From JAYYZW01 sp965217605 (lineage in GTDB: Bacteria > Pseudomonadota > Gammaproteobacteria > Ga0077536): DNA of 64,000 bases. The notes under the pieces are model-generated. The model saw nothing but the letters and a program-made list of their open reading frames with translations. It was not told the DNA's origin and made no database searches. Below are positions 43,522-53,035 of this stretch, one piece after another. Position numbers and translations under genes: made by a program. Where the stretch lies: assembly GCA_965217605.1 (NCBI GenBank), contig CBDCJB010000014.1, positions 140,270-204,269 of the forward strand, given 5' to 3'. Positions within the stretch are counted from its first letter, which is position 1, and every line of letters begins with the position of its first letter.

Positions 43522-44273
43522 ATGAACTTAGTCCAGTTATCCGCAATCGTTTCCGATGAAGCTAAGGCGTTTGAGTACGTCGAAAGTCTGCGCTGGCCCG
43601 ACGGACCTATTTGCCCGCACTGTGGGGCGATGGACCGTATCAACCGCCTCAAAGGTGTGAAGGATAAGAAGGGTCGCGTTCGGCCTGGATTGTGGAAGTG
43701 CTACCACTGCCGGTCACAATTCACGGTACGTAAGGGCTCTATATTCGAAGACTCTCCGATCCCGTTGGGTAAGTGGGTTTTGGCAATTCATCTGATATGC
43801 AGTTCCAAGAAGGGTATTAGCGCAAACCAGTTAAAACGTGAGTTGGGCGTATCATATCAAACAGCTTGGTTTTTGACCCATCGTGTACGTCTTGCGATGA
43901 CAACCGATCCACTCCGCACCATGCTTGGCGCAAACAATGGCGTTGTCGAGCTGGACGAAACCTATGTCGGCGGGAAGAAAAAGAACAATCTTCATCGCAA
44001 GCGCACGAAGGCCGCTGGTAAAAAGGTCGCCGTGATGACGCTGGTTGATCGCAAAGGCGACGCCAAAACATTTGTTGTCCCGAACACGAAGAAGAAAACC
44101 CTGCAGGCAGTGGCAAAGCCAATCGTAGATAAATCAGCAACGATCATGACCGACGCTCACCTTAGCTATGAGGGGCTCGATAAATATTTCCACGCCCACC
44201 ATACGGTCGATCACGCTAAGGAATATGTTCGTGCTGTCATCTTCCATACGAATTTTGCCGAGTCATATCACTC
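43522..44273 (+). pseudogene. IS1595-family transposase, 3' end lost
   Basis: The frame contains the zinc ribbon (CPHCGAMDRINRL...WKCYHCRSQFTVRKGS) and DDE core (VVELDETYVGGKKKNN, MTDAHLSYEGLDKYF). After FHTNFAESYHS it runs into foreign sequence that is the reverse of a TonB-receptor gene. The C-terminal motif with the last catalytic residue is therefore incomplete. A different IS1595 type from the one at 31387. Confidence 0.85.
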
Positions 44274-44937
44274 GCTAAGTTCTCCGAGGCCGAAAACAGG
44301 GCGTCGACCTCGAAACCCCGGATCGTTGCCTCGGCCGTATTGCGGATCACCTGGACGACACCCGCCAGCCCTGGCGTATTGATTTCGCGCTGCATGTCGT
44401 CAATGTCGTTCCAGTAAAGCGCGATGTTTGAGTTGACCCGGCCATCGGGGGTGCGGTACTTGATCCCAGCTTCGTAGGCATCCTGTTCTTCCTGATCGAA
44501 GGGGCCGGGGCCAATGCTGGGATCGGTGTTGCGCACGTTGTAACCGCCGGATCGAAAACCTTTCGTCCAGTGCGCGTAGGCCTGGATAGCGTCGTTCGGC
44601 TGCCATTGGAGGCCGACCTTCGGCGTGAGCGAATCCCAGTTGTCCTCATCGACGAAGTCGAAGGTGCAGGCCTCACCGATTACGTCGCAGGCCACGAAGG
44701 GTCTCACGGCTCTACCCGATGCGAGGTTATCCGCCGGCAGTGGCACAACGTTCGCGTTCAGCGACGCTATCTGCACGGACTTGTCTTCTTCGGTGTAACG
44801 TCCGCCGAAGGTCAGGGTGAAGGCATCTGTGAAATCATAGTCGAACGTAAGGAATACGCCCCAGGTGTCGTGATCTTGCACGCCCCCGCCTTCAAATACC
44901 GTCGCGAAACCCAATGAAGCCAGCGTCGCCGGCAAGG
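44274..44937 (-). pseudogene. Internal fragment of a TonB-dependent receptor
   Basis: About 220 codons of barrel: VFLTFDYDFTDAFTLTFGGRYTEEDKSV, WDSLTPKVGLQWQPNDAIQAYAHWTKGFRSGGYNV, YEAGIKYRTPDGRVNSNIALYWNDIDDMQRE, RGFEVDALFSASENLA. It is cut by IS1595 at the 3' side and IS21 at the 5' side. Not a duplicate of the neighbouring complete receptor. Confidence 0.88.
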
Positions 44938-44984
44938 TGTCAACGGCGGAGCAAAATTAGTCCACCCGGGCGGAGCAAAACTAG

Positions 44985-46598
44985 CCCGGATATTTCATAA
45001 AAAAAGAGGGCAAGCCCTTTCTAATCCGTTATAATTCAGTTAGTTAGGCTGAAAACGGAAAGGACTCGCCCGTGACAGAATGTACCCAGACTGCGCTGCA
45101 ATTTCCAGGCTTTTCTCGCCGCAAGATCGACGTCTCATTCAACGGCGGTGACATCACTTCCAACGGTGGGGTGCAGTTGCTGCGCTTGGCCGATGAACGG
45201 ACCGGGTTGATCAAGGCCGCGGCACGGGCCATTGGGGATTCTCGCCGGACAAAGAGCTGCACCCACGATCTGGAGTCGCTGGTCCGACAGCGGGTCTATG
45301 GCATTTCCCTGGGCTATGAGGACCTCAACGACCACGAGGCATTGCGCGCGGACTTGGCTCTGCAGACGGCGCTTTCCCGGGATGAGTCGCTGGCGAGCCC
45401 GTCGACGTTGTGCCGACTGGAGAACCGCGCGAACCGCAACACCGCGGTGGCCCTGCACAAGGTACTCATTGATAACTTTATCGCCTCTTACAAACAAGCG
45501 CCCCGACGACTGATACTCGATGTGGATGCCACCGACGATCGGGTGCATGGTGATCAAGAGGGCCGCTTCTTCCACGGCTACTACGACCACTACTGCTTTC
45601 TGCCCTTGTACGTGTTCTGTGGCGATCAACTGTGGGTCAGTTATCTGCGTTCGAGCAAGATCGACGGCGCAAAACACAGTTGGGCGATCTTGGCGCTGTT
45701 GATCAAACGGTTGCGCCAGGCGTGGCCGAAGGTCGAGATTCCTGGTGCGCGCCGATTCCGGCTTTTGCCGCTGGCGGATGCTGCGCTGGTTCGATCGCCA
45801 CGGCGTGGATTACGTCATTGGTATCGCGAAAAACCCGCGTTTGCACGATCAATCGTTAGCGTTGCGCACGTTGGCTCAGTGGCGGTATTGGATGATGGGT
45901 GAGAAGCAGCGCCTGTTCAGCGAGGTCCGTTACGCCGCACAGACTTGGGATACCCCGCGACGGGTGATCGTCAAGGCCGAGCACAGCGCCCGCGGCAGCA
46001 ATCCCCGCTTCGTGGTGACCAACCTCACCGGCAATGCCCAACGCATCTACGACCGCATCTACTGCGCCCGCGGCGAGATGGAGAACCGCATCAAGGAGCA
46101 GCAGTTGGGCCTGTTTGCCGATCGCACCAGTTGCCACACCTGGTGGGCCAATCAGTTCCGGCTGTTGCTCTCAAGCTTGGCTTACACGCTGTTGGAGACG
46201 ATCCGCCGGGTGGCACTACACGGAACGGCACTGGCTCGCGCGCAATGCGGCACGCTGCGCCTGAAACTATTACGCATCGGCGCCATCGTCTTGCGCAATA
46301 CCAGGCGCATCCGACTGTTGCTCTCCAGTGCTTACCCCAATCGAGAACTGTTCTGCCTGGTGGCCGCTCGCCTCAAACCGGGATAGTCGTCCCAACGCCA
46401 GTCGCCTCGTGTTCGATTCCTTGTGAGTCGGGGTGTCGCTCGCCTCCGAAACGACGCGTGCATCGCAATCGGCGATAAATCCACCGGTGGCGCGCCGAAA
46501 CGTCGCGCTCAAGCGCCGCTTCGTGCCACCACCAACGAATTCCGACCCATGATCGACCAACTCCACGCCCAATCTCACTGGCTCATGCAATATCCGGG
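44985..46598 (+). mobile_element. IS1380-family element, copy 2 (inside IS21)
   Basis: 1614 bp, ends CCCGGATAT/ATATCCGGG, flanked by CTAG at 44981-44984 and 46599-46602. The uninterrupted IS21 copy has a single CTAG at the same place (35708-35711), proving the duplication. Confidence 0.93.
45072..46386 (+). pseudogene. IS1380 transposase with one-base insertion
   Basis: Identical in layout to copy 1, but an extra T near 45740 (GAGATTCCTGG instead of GAGATCCTGG) splits the frame after AWPKVEI. The second Asp and catalytic Glu lie in the shifted frame. Nonfunctional as read. Confidence 0.9.
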
Positions 46599-46753
46599 CT
46601 AGTCCACTTAACGTTATGCGGTACGCAGTGTTGGGGGGTTGTCCCGGTAGTCTATAGGGGACCCGCGCTGCTTCGTGTAGCGCTTGCGTTACGCGGAGCG
46701 AAGCAGCGTGGGAGGTTCCTGTGGACCCACCGGGTCAACCTTGAGTTCGGTGG

Positions 46754-47525
46754 TCAAGCAGGCGTATTTGGGGATTTCCGCCGTTTTTGGCTTTGGTTGA
46801 GACGATAGCTCTCGCCGTTCATTTCCAGGATATGGACAGGGTGGGTCAGGGCGGTCCAGCACAGCCCCGGTCAGACGTTCCGAGCCGAATATCTCCGTCC
46901 ACTCATCGAACGGCAAGTTGGAGGTCACCATGATCGAGCCCCGCTCGTAGCGCTGGCTGAAGACTTCGAACAGCAGCTCGGCGCCGGTCTTCGAGAGCGG
47001 CACGAAGCCGAGTTCGTCGATGATCAGAAGGTGATACTTTGCCAGTTGCTTCTGCAGGCGCAACAGGCGTTTTTCATCCCTGGCCTCCATCCGTTCATGA
47101 ACCAGGGCGGCGGCCGTGATGAAGCCGACGGAGAGCCCCTTTTGGCAGGCCGCCAGACCGAGACCGAGGGCGATATGGGTCTTGCCGGTTCCGCTGTTGC
47201 CGAGCGCGATGATATTCTCACGACGCGCTACGTATTCGCATCGCGCCAACTCCAGAACCAGCATCTTGTTGAGCGAGGCGATGGCCTTGAAGTCGAAGCT
47301 GTCGAGGCTTTTGACGGCGGGGAACCTGGCCTGTCTGATCCGCCGCTCGACCCTGCGGCGCTCACGGTCGATCAGTTCCAACTCGGTCAGACGGACAAGA
47401 TACCGCACATGGTCGGCGCCCTCGGTGGCGCATGGGCGGGCCAGCTTGTCGTATTCGCGCAGGAACGTCGGCAGTTTCAGGGTCTTGAGGTGATGGGCCA
47501 GCAACACTTGCGGCGTATCGGTCAT
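46754..47525 (-). pseudogene. istB: istB of IS21 copy 2, one-base insertion near the 3' end
   Basis: Same as the copy 1 protein up to GAVLDR. An extra G (plus strand GGTCAGGGCGG against GGTCAGGCGG) then shifts the last ~35 codons. Walker motifs are unaffected. Confidence 0.88.
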
Positions 47526-49037
47526 GACGCGCCTCCACCCAACAAGCTCATATAACTGGCGGCGGCCGTGGTCGCCACGTTGGCCCGAGGCAGGTAGGGA
47601 TAGATATCCAGGTCGAGTTTGGGCGGGCGTCGCTCGATACGGCACAGCACCAGGTGTTTGACGGCGTCGTAGCCGATCGCGCCCAGGCGCAGGGCGTCCT
47701 TCACCGCGCCGTGAAGCACCTCGAGATCGAAGGTCTCCAGAAGCCGAAGGACCTGGACGTATTCCCGCTTGCCGGCCTTGCCCATGCGCGCCTCCAGGAG
47801 ACGGCGCAGGGTTGGGAAGGCATCAGGCAGTTCCCATCCGGCTAGCGGCGCGGCCTGATCCAGGGCACCGATCTTGTGCTCCAGCAAAGGCCGGTAGTGG
47901 ATCGGATCGAAGACCCTATCTTCCCGGTCGTAGGAACGGGGGTGTCGGGCAATGATCCCGGCGCCGCAACCGATAACCACCTCGTGGACATAGCCACGGA
48001 TCCAGACTTCCTGGATGGCCGCAGGCGACGGGCACGGAATAGTCATGCGTCCGGTCGCGCACCAGGGACAGCGAGTTGACCCGCGTGCCCTGCTTGTCGC
48101 ACGCGTCGAACGGTGCCGGCAGTGGCCTCTTCAACGCTTCGCGGTCACGCACAAACCGTTCGCCGATGTTCTCGCGGTGGCCGCGCAGGACGTCGTCTTG
48201 CCGTTTGCGGCATTGTTCCTCCAGGTAAGCGTTGAAGGCGTCCCAGCTCACGAACCGGGGAAGCGGCGTCATGAAGTTCCGTCGGGCGTAGCCAACCACC
48301 CCCTCAACATTGCCTTTGTCGTTGCCCTTGCCGGGACGGCCGTAACGGTCCTCGAAGAGGTCATGGGACTGCAGTCCGCTGAACGCTCGCGTTCGTTGTC
48401 GCGTGCCATCCGGCAAGATGCGCGACACCAGGCACTTGTCGTTGTCGTAGAGAATCGAGCGGGGAACACCGCCGAAGAAGGCGAAGGTTCTGTTGTGCCC
48501 GTCCAGCCAGACCTCCGTCGTCGCTGACGGGTAGGCCGCAACGAAGCAGGCATCGCTGTGGGGACGTGTCATGACGAAAAAATGCGCCCGATACTTGACG
48601 CCGGCGATGATCGCATCCGCCTCGCCAAAGTCCGCTTGAGCATGGCCCGGAGGATGTGACAACGGCACAAACATCTCACGCCGACGAAGGCGCCGTTCCC
48701 GAACGTAATCCTTCACGATGGTCTCTTTGCCCGTGAAGCCATGTTCGTCGCGAAGGCGCTCGACTATACGCTTCGCCGTGTGGTGCTGCTTACGGTGAAC
48801 CGTTCGGTCCTCCTCCAGAATACCGTCGATGATATCCGTGAAGGGGGCCAGTTTCGGGCGTTTCGGTGGCTGGCGTCGCCGATATCCCGGCGGTTCCGAA
48901 TGCCGCAGCATCTTCCTCACCGTCTCGCGCGCAATGCCAAACCGACTTGCCGCCTCTCGCTGGCTCAGACCATCAACATGGCAGGCCAGCCGAACGCGCA
49001 GATAGAGGTCCACGGTGTACATCCTTCCGCCTTCCAT
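47522..49037 (-). pseudogene. istA: istA of IS21 copy 2, one-base insertion
   Basis: Matches copy 1 with a few substitutions. An extra base near 48013 (CTTCCTGGATGGCC against CTTCCTGATGGCC) breaks the frame at VPVACGH, leaving the DDE core intact but separating the C-terminal third. Confidence 0.88.
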
Positions 49038-49136
49038 CTCAAAAAAGATCGAAGGCTACAGGTGGCAGAGTTTTACTCCGCCCGCGGCTGGGAAATCCCG
49101 CCGCTTCCGTGGACTAATTTGTCACCGCCGTTCTCA

Positions 49137-49440
49137 CTCGGGTCAGTACATTGAAGACGTCGTTCACGGCCTTTTCCGGGGAGGAGTAAATGGAATGGTT
49201 AGTGAGCACAATTATGTCGATGTCCGGGCGGTGGGCGTCGCCGTTCTTAACCCGTGGTCGAATGGCGGTGTCGCGTTTGTATGAGCCGGACAGGAAGATA
49301 TTTTTGTGCAAGGGGGCAAAAGCCGTATCTTGCCTGAGGATGCTGCGCAGCTTGGTGTGAGCCGTGGAGGCGTTCGACTTGGTCGTGGCGCTTGGCTCGA
49401 TATCGACCAAGAATTCAGTGAAACGGGCATTCGGTGTCAT
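49137..49440 (-). pseudogene. CBASS-type CD-NTase (nucleotide cyclase) fragment
   Basis: About 101 codons from MTPNARFTEFLVDIEPSATT to FNVLTRV, cut exactly at the IS21 end. FLSGSYKRDTAIRP followed by RPDIDIIVLT is the GS...DxD nucleotidyltransferase signature as found in CBASS oligonucleotide cyclases, which make cyclic nucleotide alarms on phage infection. TTKSNASTAHTKLRSIL is typical of this group's N-terminus. The rest of the cyclase and any effector gene are missing. An upstream ATG at 49488 is possible but less likely. Confidence 0.75.
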
Positions 49441-49676
49441 CAGATCATCCTTTTGACGGCGGACGCTGCGACAGATCCTTGGCTCCATATAGGTCCAGTA
49501 AAATGGTCATTAAATGTATTTATAACCAGTATTATGGACGCAAACAATATGGATTGATATTCTTCGCAACAAAGTACGTAATGTTCATAATAGTATGCAG
49601 TAACAGTGTTCCTGTCCATCTTTATAGGCACTAAAATGGCAAGCACCGATCAAATCCCAATCCCGTCAAGCGCGCC
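49441..49676. other. AT-rich intergenic stretch before hipBA
   Basis: Markedly AT-rich compared with the surroundings (for example AATGTATTTATAACCAGTAT). It lies between divergent genes and should carry the hipBA promoter and HipB operators. No further gene is seen. Confidence 0.4.
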
Positions 49677-49961
49677 TTGCACAAGCTCGGACGCGATATC
49701 CGCGACGCTCGGCGCCGGCGACGCATCCCAACCCAGGTAATGGCCGAACGGGCCGGTGTTAGCCGGACCACGCTGCTTAAGGTAGAAAAGGGCGATCCCG
49801 GCGTGTCCTTTGGCACGCTGGCAACGGTGTTGTTCGTGCTGGGCATATTGGATGGCTTAAGCGAGCTGGCGGATGCACGCTATGACCAGATTGGCCTGGA
49901 TCTGGCCGACGAATGGCTGCCACAGCGAATCCGCTTGTCACGCCGAGAGCGAGAGTCCTGA
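49677..49961 (+). CDS. hipB: HipB-like XRE antitoxin
   Basis: A 94-residue helix-turn-helix protein: LGRDIRDARRRRRIPTQVMAERAGVSRTTLLKVEKGDPGVSFGTLATVLFVLGI. It would bind the hipBA promoter and neutralise HipA. TTG at 49677 is the first usable start in frame; homologous-looking residues (NPNPVKRAL) continue upstream. A nearby ATG at 49636 is in another frame, so either a rare start is used or the 5' end has a frameshift. The stop overlaps the hipA start (TGATG). Confidence 0.85.
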   Translation: MHKLGRDIRDARRRRRIPTQVMAERAGVSRTTLLKVEKGDPGVSFGTLATVLFVLGILDGLSELADARYDQIGLDLADEWLPQRIRLSRRERES

Positions 49962-51214
49962 TGGACCGAGAAACCTGGGTTTACATCGATCTCGATTGTG
50001 CACCGATACTGGTTGGGCGCTTATGGACGCGGGTGCGACAGGGTCGAGAAAGCGCGTCCTTCCAATACGACGAGGGTTGGTTGCAACATCCGGCACACTT
50101 CGCGCTCGAGCCGGCACTAACACTTGGCGATGTAGCGCATCACACAACCGCCGGCAAAGCGCTATTTCGTGCGTTGGGCGACTCGGCACCGGATCGCTGG
50201 GGCAGGGCGCTGATGGGTCGCGCGGAACGTCGCGCCGCACGCGAAGAGGGACGCACCGCTCGAACGCTCCACGAGGTCGACTATTTGCTGCGCGTCAATG
50301 ATCGTGCGCGACAGGGTGCACTGCGCTTTGCGAAAACCCGAGACGGGCCGTTCGTTAGTGGAAGCGAGCACGACGCAGTACCGGCATTGGTCGAGCTGCC
50401 GCGACTGCTGGCCGCGAGCGACAGCGTGCTTGGGGACGACGATAGCTACGAATTGCTGCAGCTGTTGCTCGCCCCTGGATCATCGTTAGGTGGAGCAAGG
50501 CCAAAAGCCTCGGTATTGGATGTTGACGGTGCATTGGCCATCGCCAAGTTTCCAAAGCACGACGATGACTATGACATCGTGCGCTGGGAAGCTGTGGCGC
50601 TGTCGCTGGCCGACAGGGCAGGTATAGAGACACCCGAGTGGCGGCTAGAGAACCTTGATGGTCGTTCAGTGCTGATTATTCGGCGGTTTGATCGCAACGG
50701 CAATGAGCGAATCCCGTTTCTATCGGCCATGAGTATGATCGGCGCCGACGATCTTGAGACGCGTAGTTACTTAGAGATCGCCGATGCGCTTCGCCAATAC
50801 GGAGCGAATGCGGCCAACGACCTAGAAGCGCTCTGGCGACGTATTGTGCTTGGCGTATTGATTTCAAACACAGACGATCATCTACGCAACCACGGGTTCC
50901 TGTACTCTGGTCACGATGGCTGGCGTCTGTCGCCGGCATATGACATCAATCCAATTCCGATAGACATAAAGCCGCGATATCTCATGACCGCGATAGACCT
51001 CGACGATACATCCGCATCAATTGAGCTCACGTTGAGCGTTGCGGGATATTTCATGATTGATGAGGATCAGGCTCGGGCAACCGCCAAGGACATCGCACGA
51101 GTTGTTTCTGAATGGCGAACTATGGCGGCAAGGCTTGGATTGCCGCCTAGTGAAATGGATCGTATGTCATCGGCGTTTGAGCATGATGACTTTCGTGTGG
51201 CACTGAAGCTTTAG
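49961..51214 (+). CDS. hipA: HipA-family Ser/Thr kinase toxin
   Basis: A 417-residue HipA protein. The N-terminal subdomain is followed by the P-loop region GSSLGGARPKASVLDVDGALAIAKFPK, the catalytic motif LGVLISNTDDHLRNHGFLY (Asp, His, Asn) and the metal motif SPAYDINPIP. HipA kinases phosphorylate an aminoacyl-tRNA synthetase (GltX in E. coli) and induce growth arrest. The ATG overlaps the hipB stop, so the pair is co-translated. Appears intact. Confidence 0.93.
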   Translation: MDRETWVYIDLDCAPILVGRLWTRVRQGRESASFQYDEGWLQHPAHFALEPALTLGDVAHHTTAGKALFRALGDSAPDRWGRALMGRAERRAAREEGRTARTLHEVDYLLRVNDRARQGALRFAKTRDGPFVSGSEHDAVPALVELPRLLAASDSVLGDDDSYELLQLLLAPGSSLGGARPKASVLDVDGALAIAKFPKHDDDYDIVRWEAVALSLADRAGIETPEWRLENLDGRSVLIIRRFDRNGNERIPFLSAMSMIGADDLETRSYLEIADALRQYGANAANDLEALWRRIVLGVLISNTDDHLRNHGFLYSGHDGWRLSPAYDINPIPIDIKPRYLMTAIDLDDTSASIELTLSVAGYFMIDEDQARATAKDIARVVSEWRTMAARLGLPPSEMDRMSSAFEHDDFRVALKL

Positions 51215-51378
51215 TGCATTAGGGGTGGCTGAACATACAGGAGACGAAGTGCTCGCTGCCATTGATCAGAATTCGCACTCTCGAATTGCATTTGCAAACT
51301 TATTGCTGGCAAGCGCTAATCGAGTCTCACTGGTTTTGGGTTGATCGTGAGTTTTGCAGTAATCGACTATTTCTTTGA

Positions 51379-51570
51379 GCTTTGTCAGAGTAAATCGGCT
51401 TGAGCCAGGAAGGAGAGTTCCATAGCCTCAAGCGATGCGAAATCCCTTCCGTTATTTCAACAGTTCTCCCGAGGGCTTTGTCAGAGTAAATGTGCTTGAG
51501 CCGGGAAGGGGAGTTCAATAGCCTCAAGCGATGCGAAATCCCTTTCGTTATTTCAACAGTTCTCCCGAGG
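51379..51570 (+). repeat. Tandem 96-bp duplication of an IS6 left end
   Basis: GCTTTGTCAGAGTAAAT, then GAGCC(A/G)GGAAGG, CCTCAAGCGATGCGAAATCC and CAACAGTTCTCCCGAGG occur twice in a row with a 96-base period. The second unit is the true left end of the following IS6 element. Confidence 0.85.
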
Positions 51571-52278
51571 TCATTCGTCTCGCGGTGATGTTGTACATCC
51601 GCTATCCGCTGTCGCTACGGCAAGTCGAGGATCTCCTGTTCGAGCGTGGCATCGACATCTGCCACGAGACGGTGCGTTTCTGGTGGAACCGGTTCGGTCC
51701 CATGTTCGCGGCCGAGATCCGGAAGCGGCGCGTTCACAATCAGTTGCATTCGAACTGGTGCTGGCACCTGGACGAGGTATTCGTGCGGATCAATGGAGAG
51801 ATGCACTATCTGTGGCGCGCCGTGGATCACGAAGGTGAGGTGCTTGAAGTCTTCGCCACAAAGCGCCGGGATCGCAGGGCTGCGCTGAAGTTCCTCAAGC
51901 GTGCAATGAAGCGCTACGGCCGGCCAGAACTAATCGTGACGGACCGGCTCCGTTCGTACGGTGCCGCGATGAAAGATATTGGGGTTGAGGACCGTCAGCG
52001 TTGCGGTCGGTGGCTCAACAATCGGGCCGAAAAGTCACACCAACCATTCTGCCGACGAGAAGGAGCGATGGCCAGGTTCAGGGATGTAAAGACTCTGCAG
52101 AAAGTTGCCGCCGCGCACGCCGCGATCCACAATCATTTCAACCAGGAACGTCATCTTTACAACCGCGGGAGCTTCAAACTCAATCGCTTCGCTGCCCTGG
52201 CCGAGTGGCGTCAACTTGCAGCCTGAGAGACCTCGATCGTTGCTTCCACTGGTCCCATCCAGTTAGTCTGACAATGCC
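51474..52278 (+). mobile_element. IS6-family element, copy a (complete)
   Basis: Inverted ends GGCTTTGTCAGAGTAAAT and the complement of GGCATTGTCAGACTAACT; about 805 bp with one transposase. Its right end abuts the truncated abiEii gene. Confidence 0.88.
51531..52226 (+). CDS. IS6-family transposase (copy a)
   Basis: A 231-residue DDE transposase: MRNPFRYFNSSPEVIRLAVMLYIRYPLSLRQVEDLL, HLDEVFVRINGEMHYLWRAVDHEGEVLEVF (Asp), LIVTDRLRSYGAAMKDIG (Asp), WLNNRAEKSHQPFCRREGAM (Glu). Complete and probably active. Confidence 0.94.
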   Translation: MRNPFRYFNSSPEVIRLAVMLYIRYPLSLRQVEDLLFERGIDICHETVRFWWNRFGPMFAAEIRKRRVHNQLHSNWCWHLDEVFVRINGEMHYLWRAVDHEGEVLEVFATKRRDRRAALKFLKRAMKRYGRPELIVTDRLRSYGAAMKDIGVEDRQRCGRWLNNRAEKSHQPFCRREGAMARFRDVKTLQKVAAAHAAIHNHFNQERHLYNRGSFKLNRFAALAEWRQLAA

Positions 52279-53024
52279 GAAACATGCGCTCATCTTCCGA
52301 AAGCTGTTGCTGCCCACCTGAACAGCCGAGTCCTGGCCACCTCGAGTTCCTGCAACTCGATCGGCTGGTGGGTCATATCGGCAAAGTGACGGATATACAG
52401 GTCGTCGATAGGCTTCCGGTTGGGTGCCAACACCTCTGCCATCGGGCGGCGGTGCCCAGCGAGATAGACGACGAAGGCCTGACGGATCCCGTCGGGGATC
52501 TCGCCGGCATCGTGGAGCTGCCTGATGTCAAATAGATCCCGCGGGTGCTGGCGGTCGAGGGCGGCGCACAATTTGCTGCCGTACAGATCCTCGGTGGCCA
52601 GTCGCTGAACACGCACGAATAGCGCGTACTCGTCCTGAGCTGCCTGACAGAGATCGCTTTCGACTGGTGGGAACAGACTGCCGCGAATGACGGTGCTTGG
52701 TTCCACCTTGACGCGGGCACCGAGTGTAGCAACGAGCAACTTGGGCGTATCGCCTCCGGCGAGTTGAACGTTTACCCGAGGAATGGTCCGACGAATTTCC
52801 TCGGCGATGGTCCCCAGCCGCATACGGATCTCACCGAGAGCGGTATCGCGATCGGTGACCGGCAAAAACGTGAGATCGATGTCCACGGACAGTCGTGGCA
52901 TGTCGTGATGGAACAGATTGATCGCGGTGCCACCCTTCAGCGTGAATTCCCGGGCCTGGGCGACTGCAGGCAAGCAGCGGATCAGCAAATCCACCTGGGC
53001 TTTGTAGGCATCTCTGGACGGCAT
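52279..53024 (-). pseudogene. abiEii toxin gene, frameshifted and cut by IS6
   Basis: A nucleotidyltransferase toxin of the AbiEii/AbiGii family: EFTLKGGTAINLFHHDMPRLSVDIDLTFLP (GG...DxD), then RVQRLATEDLYGSKLCAALDRQHPRDLFDIRQLHD. The annotated frame ends at TAFGR, but a neighbouring frame continues the expected C-terminus (QQLSEDERMF) until the IS6 end at 52278. So a one-base shift and an IS insertion have removed about the last 50 residues. The toxin is probably inactive; the antitoxin gene upstream is intact. Confidence 0.82.
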
Positions 53025-53035
53025 AGTCTCTACTA

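Larger units (their letters stand above)
44938..49136 (-). mobile_element. IS21-family element, copy 2, interrupted by IS1380
   Basis: Same ends as copy 1 (TGTCAACGGCGG at 44938, TGAGAACGGCGG ending at 49136), in reverse orientation. An IS1380 copy is inserted between the terminal repeat and istB. It truncates a TonB receptor on one side and a nucleotide cyclase gene on the other. Confidence 0.88.

Noticed and set aside
46689..47645. 318-codon istB frame running to 46689
   Set aside because: The true gene starts at 47525, and its last codons are read out of frame because of a one-base insertion; the extended ends are artefacts.
51379..51570. CRISPR-like repeat
   Set aside because: Only two units in direct contact, 96 bases each, clearly part of an IS6 end; there are no spacers.
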